From: Actinoplanes aureus
GTDB taxonomy: Bacteria; Actinomycetota; Actinomycetes; Mycobacteriales; Micromonosporaceae
Assembly (NCBI RefSeq): GCF_015704865.1
Contig: NZ_JADQTO010000013.1
Location: 98,647-154,349 of the forward strand
Reading direction: 5' to 3'
DNA: 55,703 nucleotides
The position numbers and the translations under genes were made by a program. Below are positions 46,225 through 53,839 of this stretch, piece after piece; the first letter of the stretch is position 1; each line of letters starts with the position of its first letter. The notes under the pieces are model-generated. The model had not been told where the DNA came from. It saw nothing but the letters and a program-made list of their open reading frames with translations, and did no database searches.

Positions 46225-47217
46225 ATGCAGCGTTGGCGACCGGCGGTGGTGGCACCCTGGGTGGCGGCGGCGGTGAGCACCGTGCTGCTCATCCTGACCA
46301 CACCATGGAGCGACGGCGGGGACTCGGACTTCCTCGACGGCCGCCAGTTACGTCTGATGGCGCCGGCCGCGCCCGGTGGCGGCTGGGACCAGACCTCCCG
46401 CGAGATGCAGACCGCGCTGCGTGACCTGGCCGGGCGCACCGAGGTCTACAACGTGGCCGGCGCCGGCGGGACGATCGGGCTCAGCCAGTTCGCCCGATAC
46501 GACGGCGACCCCACCCAGCTCATGGTGATGGGCCTGATCATGGTCGGTGCGATCGAGAGCAACGACTCGCCGGTCACCCTGGACAGCACCACCCCGCTGG
46601 CCCGGCTCACCACCGACTACGAGGTGGTCGTGGTGCCCGCCGACTCGGCGGTCCGCGACCTGAACGACCTGGTCGGGCGGATGAAGCAGGATCTCGGCGC
46701 GGTGTCGTTCGCCGGTGGGTCGGCCGGCGGTGTCGAGCAAATCCTCGCCGGGCTGATCGCCGACGCGATCGGCGCCGACCCGGGCGGCGTCAACTACGTG
46801 GCTCACTCCGGCGGCGGCGAGGCGCTGTCCACGCTGCTCTCCGGCCGTGCCACCGCGGGGGTCTCCGGGGTCTCCGAGCTGGAGGGACAGATCAAGGCGG
46901 GCACGGTCCGGCCGATCGCGGTCTCCAGCGCCGACCGGCTGCCCGCCCTGCCCGACGTGCCCACGCTCAAGGAATCGGGGGTCGACGTGGAACTGGCCAA
47001 CTGGCGCGGCGTGGTCGCCCCGGCCGGCATCAGCGCCGCCGACGAGCGGGCGCTCGAAGACCTGGTGGTACGGATGACACAGAGCGAGGCGTGGAAGGAG
47101 ACCCTCCAGCGGCGGGGCTGGGGTGACGCCACGCTGACCGGGCCCGAGTTCGAGACCTACCTGCGGACCGAGCGCCAGACCGTCACCGACGTCCTGGTGA
47201 AGATGGGCATCGCATGA
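46225..47217 (+). CDS. tctC: Tripartite tricarboxylate transporter solute-binding protein TctC
   Basis: A 330-residue Bug-family extracytoplasmic binding protein. An N-terminal membrane/signal segment (about 8-28) lacks a lipobox Cys, so it is either anchored by the uncleaved helix or released. The ligand-site landmarks of the family are visible: A-P-A-A-P-G-G-G-W-D near residue 45, V-A-G-A-G-G-T near 77, and a later G-S-A-G-G-V segment (about residues 164-169). It is the first gene of tctCBA, sharing ATGA with tctB. The 68-bp divergent region with tcuA suggests common control. Confidence 0.87.
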   Translation: MQRWRPAVVAPWVAAAVSTVLLILTTPWSDGGDSDFLDGRQLRLMAPAAPGGGWDQTSREMQTALRDLAGRTEVYNVAGAGGTIGLSQFARYDGDPTQLMVMGLIMVGAIESNDSPVTLDSTTPLARLTTDYEVVVVPADSAVRDLNDLVGRMKQDLGAVSFAGGSAGGVEQILAGLIADAIGADPGGVNYVAHSGGGEALSTLLSGRATAGVSGVSELEGQIKAGTVRPIAVSSADRLPALPDVPTLKESGVDVELANWRGVVAPAGISAADERALEDLVVRMTQSEAWKETLQRRGWGDATLTGPEFETYLRTERQTVTDVLVKMGIA

Positions 47218-47687
47218 CCGAGGACCAGGAACGGGCGCAGGCGCGGGCGTCCGCCCTGCTGGGACTGATCATGGTGGTCGCCGCCGTGGTGGTTCTCGTG
47301 GATGCCGCCAACCTGCGGGAATCCGACGACGCGCTGGGACCGGCCGCCGCGCCGACGCTGATCGGGCTCCTGCTCGGGGTCCTCGGCGGGGCGCTCGTGG
47401 TGCAGGGGGTGCGCTTTCTGCGTACGCCGCAGGGGTCTGCTCTTGATCCTCGGCGCCTGCGGCGCCTCGCCGCGATGGTGGCGCTGCTGATCGCGTTCGC
47501 CCTGGTCCTGCCGATTCTCGGGTACGTGGTGAGCTCGGCGGCCCTGTTCGCCGGTGCGGCCCTGCTGCTCGGCGCCCCGCATCCGGCCAGGGTCGTCGCC
47601 TACGGGTGGACGCTCGCCGCGCTGGCGTTCCTGATCTTCGACCGGCTGATCGGCCTCAGCCTGCCCACCGGACCGTGGGGGTTCTGA
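47214..47687 (+). CDS. tctB: Tripartite tricarboxylate transporter small membrane subunit TctB
   Basis: A 157-residue membrane protein with four hydrophobic segments (about 13-30, 43-65, 82-100, 103-140). Family marks are the G-P-A-A-A-P-T-L near residue 43 and an F-D-R-L-I-G-L near the C-terminus (L-P-x-G-P at the end). It partners TctA in sodium-coupled uptake. It overlaps tctC by four bases and is one base from tctA. Confidence 0.85.
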   Translation: MTEDQERAQARASALLGLIMVVAAVVVLVDAANLRESDDALGPAAAPTLIGLLLGVLGGALVVQGVRFLRTPQGSALDPRRLRRLAAMVALLIAFALVLPILGYVVSSAALFAGAALLLGAPHPARVVAYGWTLAALAFLIFDRLIGLSLPTGPWGF

Positions 47688-47688
47688 C

Positions 47689-49209
47689 GTGGACCAGTTG
47701 CTGACCGGTTTCGCCGACGCGCTGACCCCGGCCAACCTGCTGTGGGCCCTGGTCGGCGTCACCATCGGCACCGCCGTCGGCGTGCTGCCCGGCATCGGCC
47801 CGGCGCTCACGGTGGCCCTGCTGCTGCCGATCACTTTCCGCCTCGAACCGGCCGGCGCCCTGATCATGTTCGCCGGCATCTACTACGGCGGCATGTACGG
47901 CGGCTCCACCACCTCGATCCTGCTCAACACACCCGGCGAGAGCGCGTCCGTGGCCACCGCCCTGGAGGGCAACAAGATGGCCCGTTCCGGGCGGGCCGCG
48001 GCCGCGCTCGCCACCGCCGCCATCGGCAGTTTCGTCGCCGGCACCATCGGCACGATCGCGCTCACCGTGGCCGCGCCGCTGGTCGCCGACATCGCGATCG
48101 GTTTCGGACCACCCGAGTACGTCGCGCTGATGGCGGTGGCGTTCGTGACGGTCAGCGCGCTGCTCGGGCCCAGCCTGCTCAAGGGCGCGGCCAGCCTGGT
48201 CATCGGGGCCACGCTCGGCCTGGTCGGCATCGACACCCTCACCGGCCAGTCCCGCCTCGCCTTCGGCGTGCCGTCCCTGCTCGACGGCATCGACGTGGTG
48301 ATCGTGGTGGTCGCCCTGTTCGCTCTCGGCGAGACCTTCGCCCACCTGGTCGCCGGCACCGGCGCAAGCCGGGTCGAACCGCTGCGCGGCGCCGCCGTCC
48401 TGTCCCGCGACGACTTCCGCCGCTCCTGGCCGGCCTGGCTGCGCGGCACCGCCATCGGCTTCCCGATCGGCAGCCTGCCGGCCGGCGGCGCCGACGTGCC
48501 CACGTTCCTCAGCTACGGCCTGGAGAAGCGCCTCTCCAAACACCGGCACGAATTCGGTCACGGCGCCATCGAGGGTGTCGCCGGCCCGGAGTCGGCGAAC
48601 AACGCCGCGGCCGCCGGCGTGCTGGTTCCGCTGCTCACCATCGGCCTGCCCACCTCCGCCACCGCGGCCGTCATCCTGACCGCGTTCCAGTCCTACGGCC
48701 TGCAACCCGGCCCGCAGCTGTTCACCGAGTCCGGCGACCTGGTGTGGGCGCTGATCGCCAGCCTCTACATCGGCAACGTCCTGCTGCTCGTCCTCAACCT
48801 GCCACTGGTCCGCGTCTGGGCGCGGCTGCTCACCATTCCCGCCTACGGCATCTACGCCGGCGTGCTGCTCTTCGCCTGCCTCGGCACGTACGCCGCCGGC
48901 GGCACCACCGCCGACCTCATGATCCTCACCGTGCTGGGCCTGGTCGGCCTGCTGATGCGCCGGGCCGACGTCCCGGTCGCGCCGGCCGTGGTCGGGCTGA
49001 TCCTGGCGCCGCTGTTCGAGCAGCAGCTGCGCCGGGCGCTGGCCCTCTCCGAGGGCGACTGGAGCGTCCTGGTCTCCACCCCGCTGACCGTGATCCTGTG
49101 GATCGTGGTCGTCCTGGCGCTCATCGCGCCGGGGATCTTCGCCCTCTACCGCCGGCGGCGCGGCGAACCCGCCCCCGCCGAACGGGAACACGCGGGCGAT
49201 CCGCGATAG
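47689..49209 (+). CDS. tctA: Tripartite tricarboxylate transporter large permease TctA
   Basis: A 506-residue polytopic permease with about 12 membrane helices. The two classical family motifs are present: G-V-L-P-G-I-G-P-A near residue 29 and Y-Y-G-G-M-Y-G-G-S-T-T-S-I-L-L-N near 64, followed by P-G-E-S-A-S. A second copy-like G-P-E-S-A-N-N-A-A-A is near 300. It moves carboxylates across the membrane with TctB after delivery by TctC. GTG 47689 is one base after the tctB stop. The C-terminal tail is short, charged and cytoplasmic. Confidence 0.92.
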   Translation: MDQLLTGFADALTPANLLWALVGVTIGTAVGVLPGIGPALTVALLLPITFRLEPAGALIMFAGIYYGGMYGGSTTSILLNTPGESASVATALEGNKMARSGRAAAALATAAIGSFVAGTIGTIALTVAAPLVADIAIGFGPPEYVALMAVAFVTVSALLGPSLLKGAASLVIGATLGLVGIDTLTGQSRLAFGVPSLLDGIDVVIVVVALFALGETFAHLVAGTGASRVEPLRGAAVLSRDDFRRSWPAWLRGTAIGFPIGSLPAGGADVPTFLSYGLEKRLSKHRHEFGHGAIEGVAGPESANNAAAAGVLVPLLTIGLPTSATAAVILTAFQSYGLQPGPQLFTESGDLVWALIASLYIGNVLLLVLNLPLVRVWARLLTIPAYGIYAGVLLFACLGTYAAGGTTADLMILTVLGLVGLLMRRADVPVAPAVVGLILAPLFEQQLRRALALSEGDWSVLVSTPLTVILWIVVVLALIAPGIFALYRRRRGEPAPAEREHAGDPR

Positions 49210-49242
49210 CGGTCCGGCATGACCGGAGCCGGGACGGGCACC

Positions 49243-49998
49243 ATGAACGGCATGGCGGTGATCCTCTTGACCGGCGCGGCCGGCTCCCTCGGCACCATGC
49301 TGCGCACCCGTCTCACCCACCACACCCTGCGCCTGACCGACCTCAATGCCGCCGAGGGTGTCGAAGCCCTCGACGTCACCGACGGCGAGGCCGTCGAGCG
49401 CGCCGCCCGGGGCGTGGACGCGATCGTGCACCTGGGCGGCCTCGCCGACGAGAGTCCCTTCGACGACGTGCTCGAGGTAAACGTCCGCGGCACCGAACGG
49501 GTCCTGCAGGCCGCCTACCGCCTCGGCATCCCACGCGTCGTGCTGGCTTCCAGCAACCACGCCGCCGGCCTGCACGAACGCCGCGATGCGCTGCCTGACG
49601 ACGTGGCACCCCGGCCGGACACCTACTACGGCTGGAGCAAGGCCGCGCTGGAGACCCTGGGCCGCCTCTACCACGACCGGTACGGTCTGCACGTCATCTG
49701 CCTGCGCATCGGCGCCTGCCGCGAACGACCCGCCAATCCGCGCGACCTGTCGGTCTGGCTCTCCCCGGACGACCTGGCCCGGCTGGTGGAGGCCGCGCTG
49801 ACCGCCACCGGCTGGCGGCTGGTCTGGGGCGTCTCCGCGAACACCCGGCGCTGGTGGTCGGGCGCCGGGGGAGACGCGATCGGCTACCACCCGCACGACG
49901 ACGCCGAGAAGTGGGCGGCCGAGGTCGGCGAGCCCGACCCCGAGGCCCCGGAGCACCGCACCGTGGGCGGCACGATGGCCATACGATCCCTCGGGTGA
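49243..49998 (+). CDS. udh: NAD-dependent uronate dehydrogenase-like SDR
   Basis: A 251-residue extended-SDR/epimerase-fold enzyme. The Rossmann motif is T-G-A-A-G-S-L-G; catalytic elements are S-S-N-H and Y-Y-G-W-S-K (Tyr and Lys). The C-terminal half resembles uronate dehydrogenases: R-I-G-A-C, S-V-W-L-S-P-D-D, W-G-V-S-A-N and the W-W stretch. Udh oxidises galacturonate or glucuronate to the aldaro-lactone. Its presence near five pectate lyases suggests the fate of galacturonate released from pectin. ATG 49243 follows GGGACGGG; ATG 49219 and 49252 are alternatives. It lies 33 bases after the tctA stop and is probably cotranscribed. Confidence 0.78.
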   Translation: MNGMAVILLTGAAGSLGTMLRTRLTHHTLRLTDLNAAEGVEALDVTDGEAVERAARGVDAIVHLGGLADESPFDDVLEVNVRGTERVLQAAYRLGIPRVVLASSNHAAGLHERRDALPDDVAPRPDTYYGWSKAALETLGRLYHDRYGLHVICLRIGACRERPANPRDLSVWLSPDDLARLVEAALTATGWRLVWGVSANTRRWWSGAGGDAIGYHPHDDAEKWAAEVGEPDPEAPEHRTVGGTMAIRSLG

Positions 49999-50002
49999 TG
50001 GC

Positions 50003-51757
50003 TCACACCGTGGCCGGTGCCGGCTGGTCCGCCGCGATCCGCAGGGCCTCGACCAGGCGCCGGTAGAGGTCGTCCGAGGCGTACAGCTCGGCGTGCGTGC
50101 CCTGGGCCCGGATGCGGCCGTCCTCCATCACCACGATCCGGTCCGCGTCGAGGACTGTGGACAGCCGGTGCGCGATCGTCACCACCGCGCCGGCCGAGGC
50201 CCGGTCCCGGATGCAGTCCTGCACGGCGGCCTCGGTCAGCCCGTCCACCTGCGCGGTCGCCTCGTCCAGCAGGAGCACGTCCGGTGTGCGTAGCAGGGCC
50301 CGGGCCAGCGCGATCCGCTGTCGCTGGCCACCGGAGACGTCCGTCGAGCTCAGCGACGTGTCGATACCCTCCGGCAGCTCGTCAATCTTGTCGTCCAGGT
50401 GGACCGAGCGCAGCACCGCCCGTACCTCCTCGTCGGTGGCGTCCGGGTGGGTGAACCGCAGGTTGTCGCCGATCGTCCCGGGCACCACCGGGGTCTCCTG
50501 CTCCACGTAGGCGAGCCGGGCGCGGACCGCTTCGTGGCTCCACGACGCGTACGGCTCGCCGTCCAGCAGGATCCGCCCGCTCTCCGGCTCCACGAAGCGC
50601 AGCAGCAGCGAGAACAGCGTGGTCTTACCGGCGCCGGACGGGCCCACGATCGCGGTGTGGCCTCGGCGCGGGATCACCAGGTCGACGCCGCGGAGCGCCT
50701 GCGGAGCGTCCGCGCTGTACCGGGCGGCGACACCCTCGAGCCGCAGCACCGGGCCGTCCGTGACCCGCCGCGGTGCCGGTGCCGGGGCTTCGTCGTGCGG
50801 CTCCACCTCGATGGCGGAGAGCTCGTTGATCCGCCCGGCCGCCGCCATGCCGGCCTGCAACGCGGTCAGGTTCTGGGTGAGCTCGCTGATCGGCCCCATC
50901 AGCTGGAACACGTAGAGCAGGAAGGCGACCAGGCTGGAGATCTCCAGCAGCCCGAGGTGGGCACGCCAGGCACCGACGGCGAGAATCATGATCACCGCCA
51001 GATTGATGCCGGACCAGGAGATCGTCCAGACGGTGGCGGTGACCCGGGCGGCGCGGATGCTGTGCGTGGCGGCGTCCCGGGCGTTGCCGACGATCTGCTC
51101 GCTCTGGCGGGTCTCGGCGCGACTGGCCTTCACCGTACGGATGGCGCGCAGCGACCCCTCCAGGTTCGCTCCGAGCTTGCCGACCGAGTCCTGTGCCGCG
51201 GTCTGCGCGACGCTGATCTTCGGCAGCAGCACCGCCATCAGCACGCTGACCACGATCACCGCGGCGAGCGTGCAGGCGAGCAGGGTCAGGTCCAGCACGG
51301 CCATCAGGATCAGCGTGCCGATCAACCCGACCCCGGCGTTGATCAGCCCGATCAGGCTGCCGGACGCCTCGTGCAGCAGCCCGGTGTCCGAGGTGACCCG
51401 GGTGACCAGCTCGCCGGTGGGCCGCCGTTGCAGGTCACCGACCCGGGCCCGGAAATAGCGCCGGATGATCGACATCCGGGCGTCGAGCACGATCCGCTCG
51501 GCGAGCGTGCCCAGCAGGATCCACTGCCACAGGGTGATGGCGGCGCCCACGACGACCAGGGCGAGCAGGACGGAGATAGGAGCGGCCAGGTCCACCCCGT
51601 CGCTGAACGTGTCAAGCACCCACTTGGTGACCATCGGCGTGGCCAGGCCGGCGGCGTTGCCGGCCAGCCCGAGCACGAGCCCGAGCAGCATGGTGCGGCG
51701 GTGCGGACGGAGAACGGCAAGCAGTGTCTTCAACCTCGCGGAATCCGGCATAGCCAT
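50003..51757 (-). CDS. ABC transporter, fused permease-ATPase (multidrug type)
   Basis: A 584-residue half-transporter with six membrane helices (about 20-310) followed by an ATPase. Walker A is V-G-P-S-G-A-G-K-T-T near 376, the Q-loop is Y-V-E-Q-E-T near 422, the signature is V-S-G-G-Q-R-Q-R, Walker B is V-L-L-L-D-E-A-T, and the H-loop is I-A-H-R. It should form a homodimer exporting drugs or lipids. The start is uncertain: ATG 51757 (chosen), ATG 51751 or TTG 51787; none has a good RBS, so the message may be leaderless. It is divergent from a TetR gene with tandem operators abutting its start. Confidence 0.88.
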   Translation of the reverse strand: MAMPDSARLKTLLAVLRPHRRTMLLGLVLGLAGNAAGLATPMVTKWVLDTFSDGVDLAAPISVLLALVVVGAAITLWQWILLGTLAERIVLDARMSIIRRYFRARVGDLQRRPTGELVTRVTSDTGLLHEASGSLIGLINAGVGLIGTLILMAVLDLTLLACTLAAVIVVSVLMAVLLPKISVAQTAAQDSVGKLGANLEGSLRAIRTVKASRAETRQSEQIVGNARDAATHSIRAARVTATVWTISWSGINLAVIMILAVGAWRAHLGLLEISSLVAFLLYVFQLMGPISELTQNLTALQAGMAAAGRINELSAIEVEPHDEAPAPAPRRVTDGPVLRLEGVAARYSADAPQALRGVDLVIPRRGHTAIVGPSGAGKTTLFSLLLRFVEPESGRILLDGEPYASWSHEAVRARLAYVEQETPVVPGTIGDNLRFTHPDATDEEVRAVLRSVHLDDKIDELPEGIDTSLSSTDVSGGQRQRIALARALLRTPDVLLLDEATAQVDGLTEAAVQDCIRDRASAGAVVTIAHRLSTVLDADRIVVMEDGRIRAQGTHAELYASDDLYRRLVEALRIAADQPAPATV

Positions 51758-51796
51758 AATGGAACACTGTTGTTCCAGAATGGGCAACTGTTATTC
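51758..51796. promoter_or_regulatory. Tandem TetR operators between the ABC exporter and TetR genes
   Basis: AATGGAACACTGTTGTTC (51758-51775) and AATGGGCAACTGTTATTC (51779-51796) are direct repeats matching at 14 of 18 positions, offset by 21 bp (two helical turns). The first contains the perfect palindrome GGAACA-CTGT-TGTTCC (51761-51776). TATTCT at 51792-51797 is a possible -10 for the TetR gene, which would then be leaderless. Confidence 0.65.
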
Positions 51797-51804
51797 TGTG
51801 CACC

Positions 51805-52362
51805 GTGACCACCGCTCGCGCCGGCAGCCGCGCCCGGACCCGGCAGGCGATCCTTGACGCCGCCTTCGAGGTTCTCGCCCGCAACCCCGCCGCCTCCCTC
51901 GGCGACGTGGCCGCCGCCGCCGACGTCGGCCGCACCACGTTGCACCGCTACTTCCCCGAGCGCAGCGACCTGCTCGTCGCCCTGCGCGACGAGGCCACCG
52001 CCCGTCTCGACCAGGCGCGGACCCGGGCCCGCACCGCCGACGACACCGGCGCCGCCGCCATCCGCCGGCTCTGCCAGGAGTATTTCGACCTCGGCGACCT
52101 GCTCTCGCTGCTCTTCCGCGAGCAGGTCGAGCTCGACGACGAGAGCCCCGGCACGTGCGACGACTGGTTCGCCGACCTGGTGCGACGCGGGCACGCCGAC
52201 GGGACCATCGACACCGAGCTGCCCGCCATCTGGGTGCAGAGCCTGCTCTGGTCACAGCTCTACCTCGGCTGGAGCTTCCTCAGCGAGGCGAACGCCTCAC
52301 GCCACGAAACCCTGCGGCTCGTTCTCCGCTGCGTCGAGGGCGCGATCAGGCCCTTGCGCTGA
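51805..52362 (+). CDS. TetR-family transcriptional repressor
   Basis: A 185-residue regulator. The N-terminal HTH lies at about residues 8-55 with R-T-R-Q-A-I-L-D-A-A and the recognition segment V-G-R-T-T-L-H-R-Y-F-P-E-R-S-D-L, classical for TetR. The C-terminal ligand/dimer domain is helical with several Trp (W-V-Q-S-L-L-W-S-Q-L-Y-L-G-W-S), suggesting an aromatic or amphipathic ligand pocket. GTG 51805 lies 8 bases after a TATTCT -10-like hexamer. It is divergent from the ABC exporter and likely represses both through the tandem operators. A copy of the dispersed repeat follows its stop. Confidence 0.88.
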   Translation: MTTARAGSRARTRQAILDAAFEVLARNPAASLGDVAAAADVGRTTLHRYFPERSDLLVALRDEATARLDQARTRARTADDTGAAAIRRLCQEYFDLGDLLSLLFREQVELDDESPGTCDDWFADLVRRGHADGTIDTELPAIWVQSLLWSQLYLGWSFLSEANASRHETLRLVLRCVEGAIRPLR

Positions 52363-52363
52363 G

Positions 52364-52466
52364 CATTTCTTCCGGTACGCGCACGCGCCGTCCCGCCGAA
52401 CCGGGACCGTCCCCGAATCACCGCGCGATCACCTGCCACTCGAGGCCGAAGCGCGCGCGCCGGCCG
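52364..52466. repeat. Dispersed intergenic repeat, copy 4
   Basis: Occupies nearly the whole gap between the convergent TetR and SGNH genes. It starts GAGCATTTCTTCCGGTACGCG and ends GCGCGCGCCGGCC, aligning with the copy at 37090-37190 along its length. Confidence 0.65.
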
Positions 52467-52468
52467 CT

Positions 52469-53749
52469 TCAGTCGTTGAACCAGCCCAGGTTGACGGCGT
52501 TCGCGATCGCCCGCATGCCCTGCGTGTCCGGGTGCAGGTGGTCGCCGGAGTCGTACTCGGGCCGGAAGCGGGTGGGTGCGGACGGATCACGGGTGGCGCG
52601 ATCCTGGTCGAGGACGGCGTCGCAGCCGCTCTTGCGCGAGCGTACGAACGCGTTCACCGCGGCGCGCCCCTGCTCGCCGCGCGCGGTCCAGTACCCGGCA
52701 CCGCGGTACGGCGTCAGCGTCGAGCAGATGACCTTGATGTCGGCGTCGTGAGCACGGTCGATCAGGTTCCGGAGTGCGCCGGTCAGCTCGGACGCGGGTG
52801 CGGCGGACTTGCCGAGATCGTTTATTGCGTCGTCCGAGATGATCACCCAGCGGACGCCGGGCTGCCGGAGCACGTCCCGGTCGAACCGTTTGGCCGCGCT
52901 GTCCCCGTGCGTGTCGGCGGTGAGCCGGTTGCCGCTGATGCCGGTGTTGAGCACCCCGATGGTGCGCCCGGAGGACCGCAGCCGGTCGGACAGCAGGTCG
53001 GGCCAGCGCCGGTTCGCACCGAACATCGAGCCCACCCCGTCGGTGATCGAGGCGCCGAACGCGACCACCGAGCCGGTCGCCTTCGCGTTCTGGACGTCCA
53101 CCCCGGCCAGGAAGTGGTAGCTCCGGTGGGTCTTCGCCCGGCGCAGCCCGGCGGCCGCACTCTGGTCGCCCGCCGCGATGTAGTTGTGCTGGGTGCCGAC
53201 GGCGTGCCGGGTGCTGGCCCCGGTCGCCGACGGGAGGTAGGCACTGACCGCGATGTCGCTGTCCGCCGGCACCACGAAGTCCACCGGGTCGCTGACCGCC
53301 GACCCGCCCGCCGGGATCGTCACCGAGGTCGCACCGCCGAACGTGACCGGCCGGTTCGTCGCCGGGTCGACAGTGCTGCCCCTCACCCGCCGGGCCACGT
53401 GCACGCTGCTCACGGTGAGCGGCTTCGTCCCGTACGCGTTGGAGAGCCGCACCCGGGCGCTGTCCCCGCCGATGCTGGTGTGCACGATCTGCCGCAGCGT
53501 CTGCCGGTCGAACGGACGCCCGCCCGGCTGGACCGCGACCGCCCACGTCCCCACCCACGGCACCGCTGCCGGCGCCGGCGACGGCACTTCGAGTGCCTCC
53601 AGCGCCGGGGCGGCCGAGGGGCTGGGTTGCGGTGACTCGACCGCCACCGGGGGCTGCTCCGGGTCGTCCTCCCGGCCGATCGCCACGTACAGCCCGGTGG
53701 CGGCACTCACCGCCACCGTCGCCACGACGGCCGTCCTGGCCCACATCAT
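52469..53749 (-). CDS. Secreted or anchored SGNH/GDSL-type esterase
   Basis: A 426-residue protein. Residues 1-25 form a signal/anchor helix, a Pro/Ala/Glu-rich stalk follows to about 62, then a beta-rich accessory domain (about 65-215) and the SGNH hydrolase (about 225-426). Block I is F-G-A-S-I-T-D-G (about 233-240), block II G-I-S-G-N, block III is changed to D-D-A-I-N-D in place of G-x-N-D, and block V is D-H-L-H-P-D (about 403-408). Ser, Asp and His are present. It may deacetylate a polysaccharide; a pectin-related role is only suggested by the other pectin genes in the window. An ATCTTGA-N4-TCAAGAT palindrome lies upstream. Confidence 0.82.
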   Translation of the reverse strand: MMWARTAVVATVAVSAATGLYVAIGREDDPEQPPVAVESPQPSPSAAPALEALEVPSPAPAAVPWVGTWAVAVQPGGRPFDRQTLRQIVHTSIGGDSARVRLSNAYGTKPLTVSSVHVARRVRGSTVDPATNRPVTFGGATSVTIPAGGSAVSDPVDFVVPADSDIAVSAYLPSATGASTRHAVGTQHNYIAAGDQSAAAGLRRAKTHRSYHFLAGVDVQNAKATGSVVAFGASITDGVGSMFGANRRWPDLLSDRLRSSGRTIGVLNTGISGNRLTADTHGDSAAKRFDRDVLRQPGVRWVIISDDAINDLGKSAAPASELTGALRNLIDRAHDADIKVICSTLTPYRGAGYWTARGEQGRAAVNAFVRSRKSGCDAVLDQDRATRDPSAPTRFRPEYDSGDHLHPDTQGMRAIANAVNLGWFND

Positions 53750-53786
53750 CCGCGCGTCCCCCGACTTCCCCCGTTGAGCAGGCCAG

Positions 53787-53804
53787 ATCTTGACACTTCA
53801 AGAT
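53787..53804. promoter_or_regulatory. Perfect inverted repeat upstream of the SGNH gene
   Basis: ATCTTGA (53787-53793), CACT, TCAAGAT (53798-53804): 7-bp perfect arms, comparatively AT-rich for this genome. It is 38 bp upstream of the SGNH start and 36 bp past the stop of the next minus-strand gene. It is either an operator or a weak terminator. Confidence 0.5.
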
Positions 53805-53839
53805 GTGGAACGGCTGTCAAACCGGGTGTGCGCTGAGTC

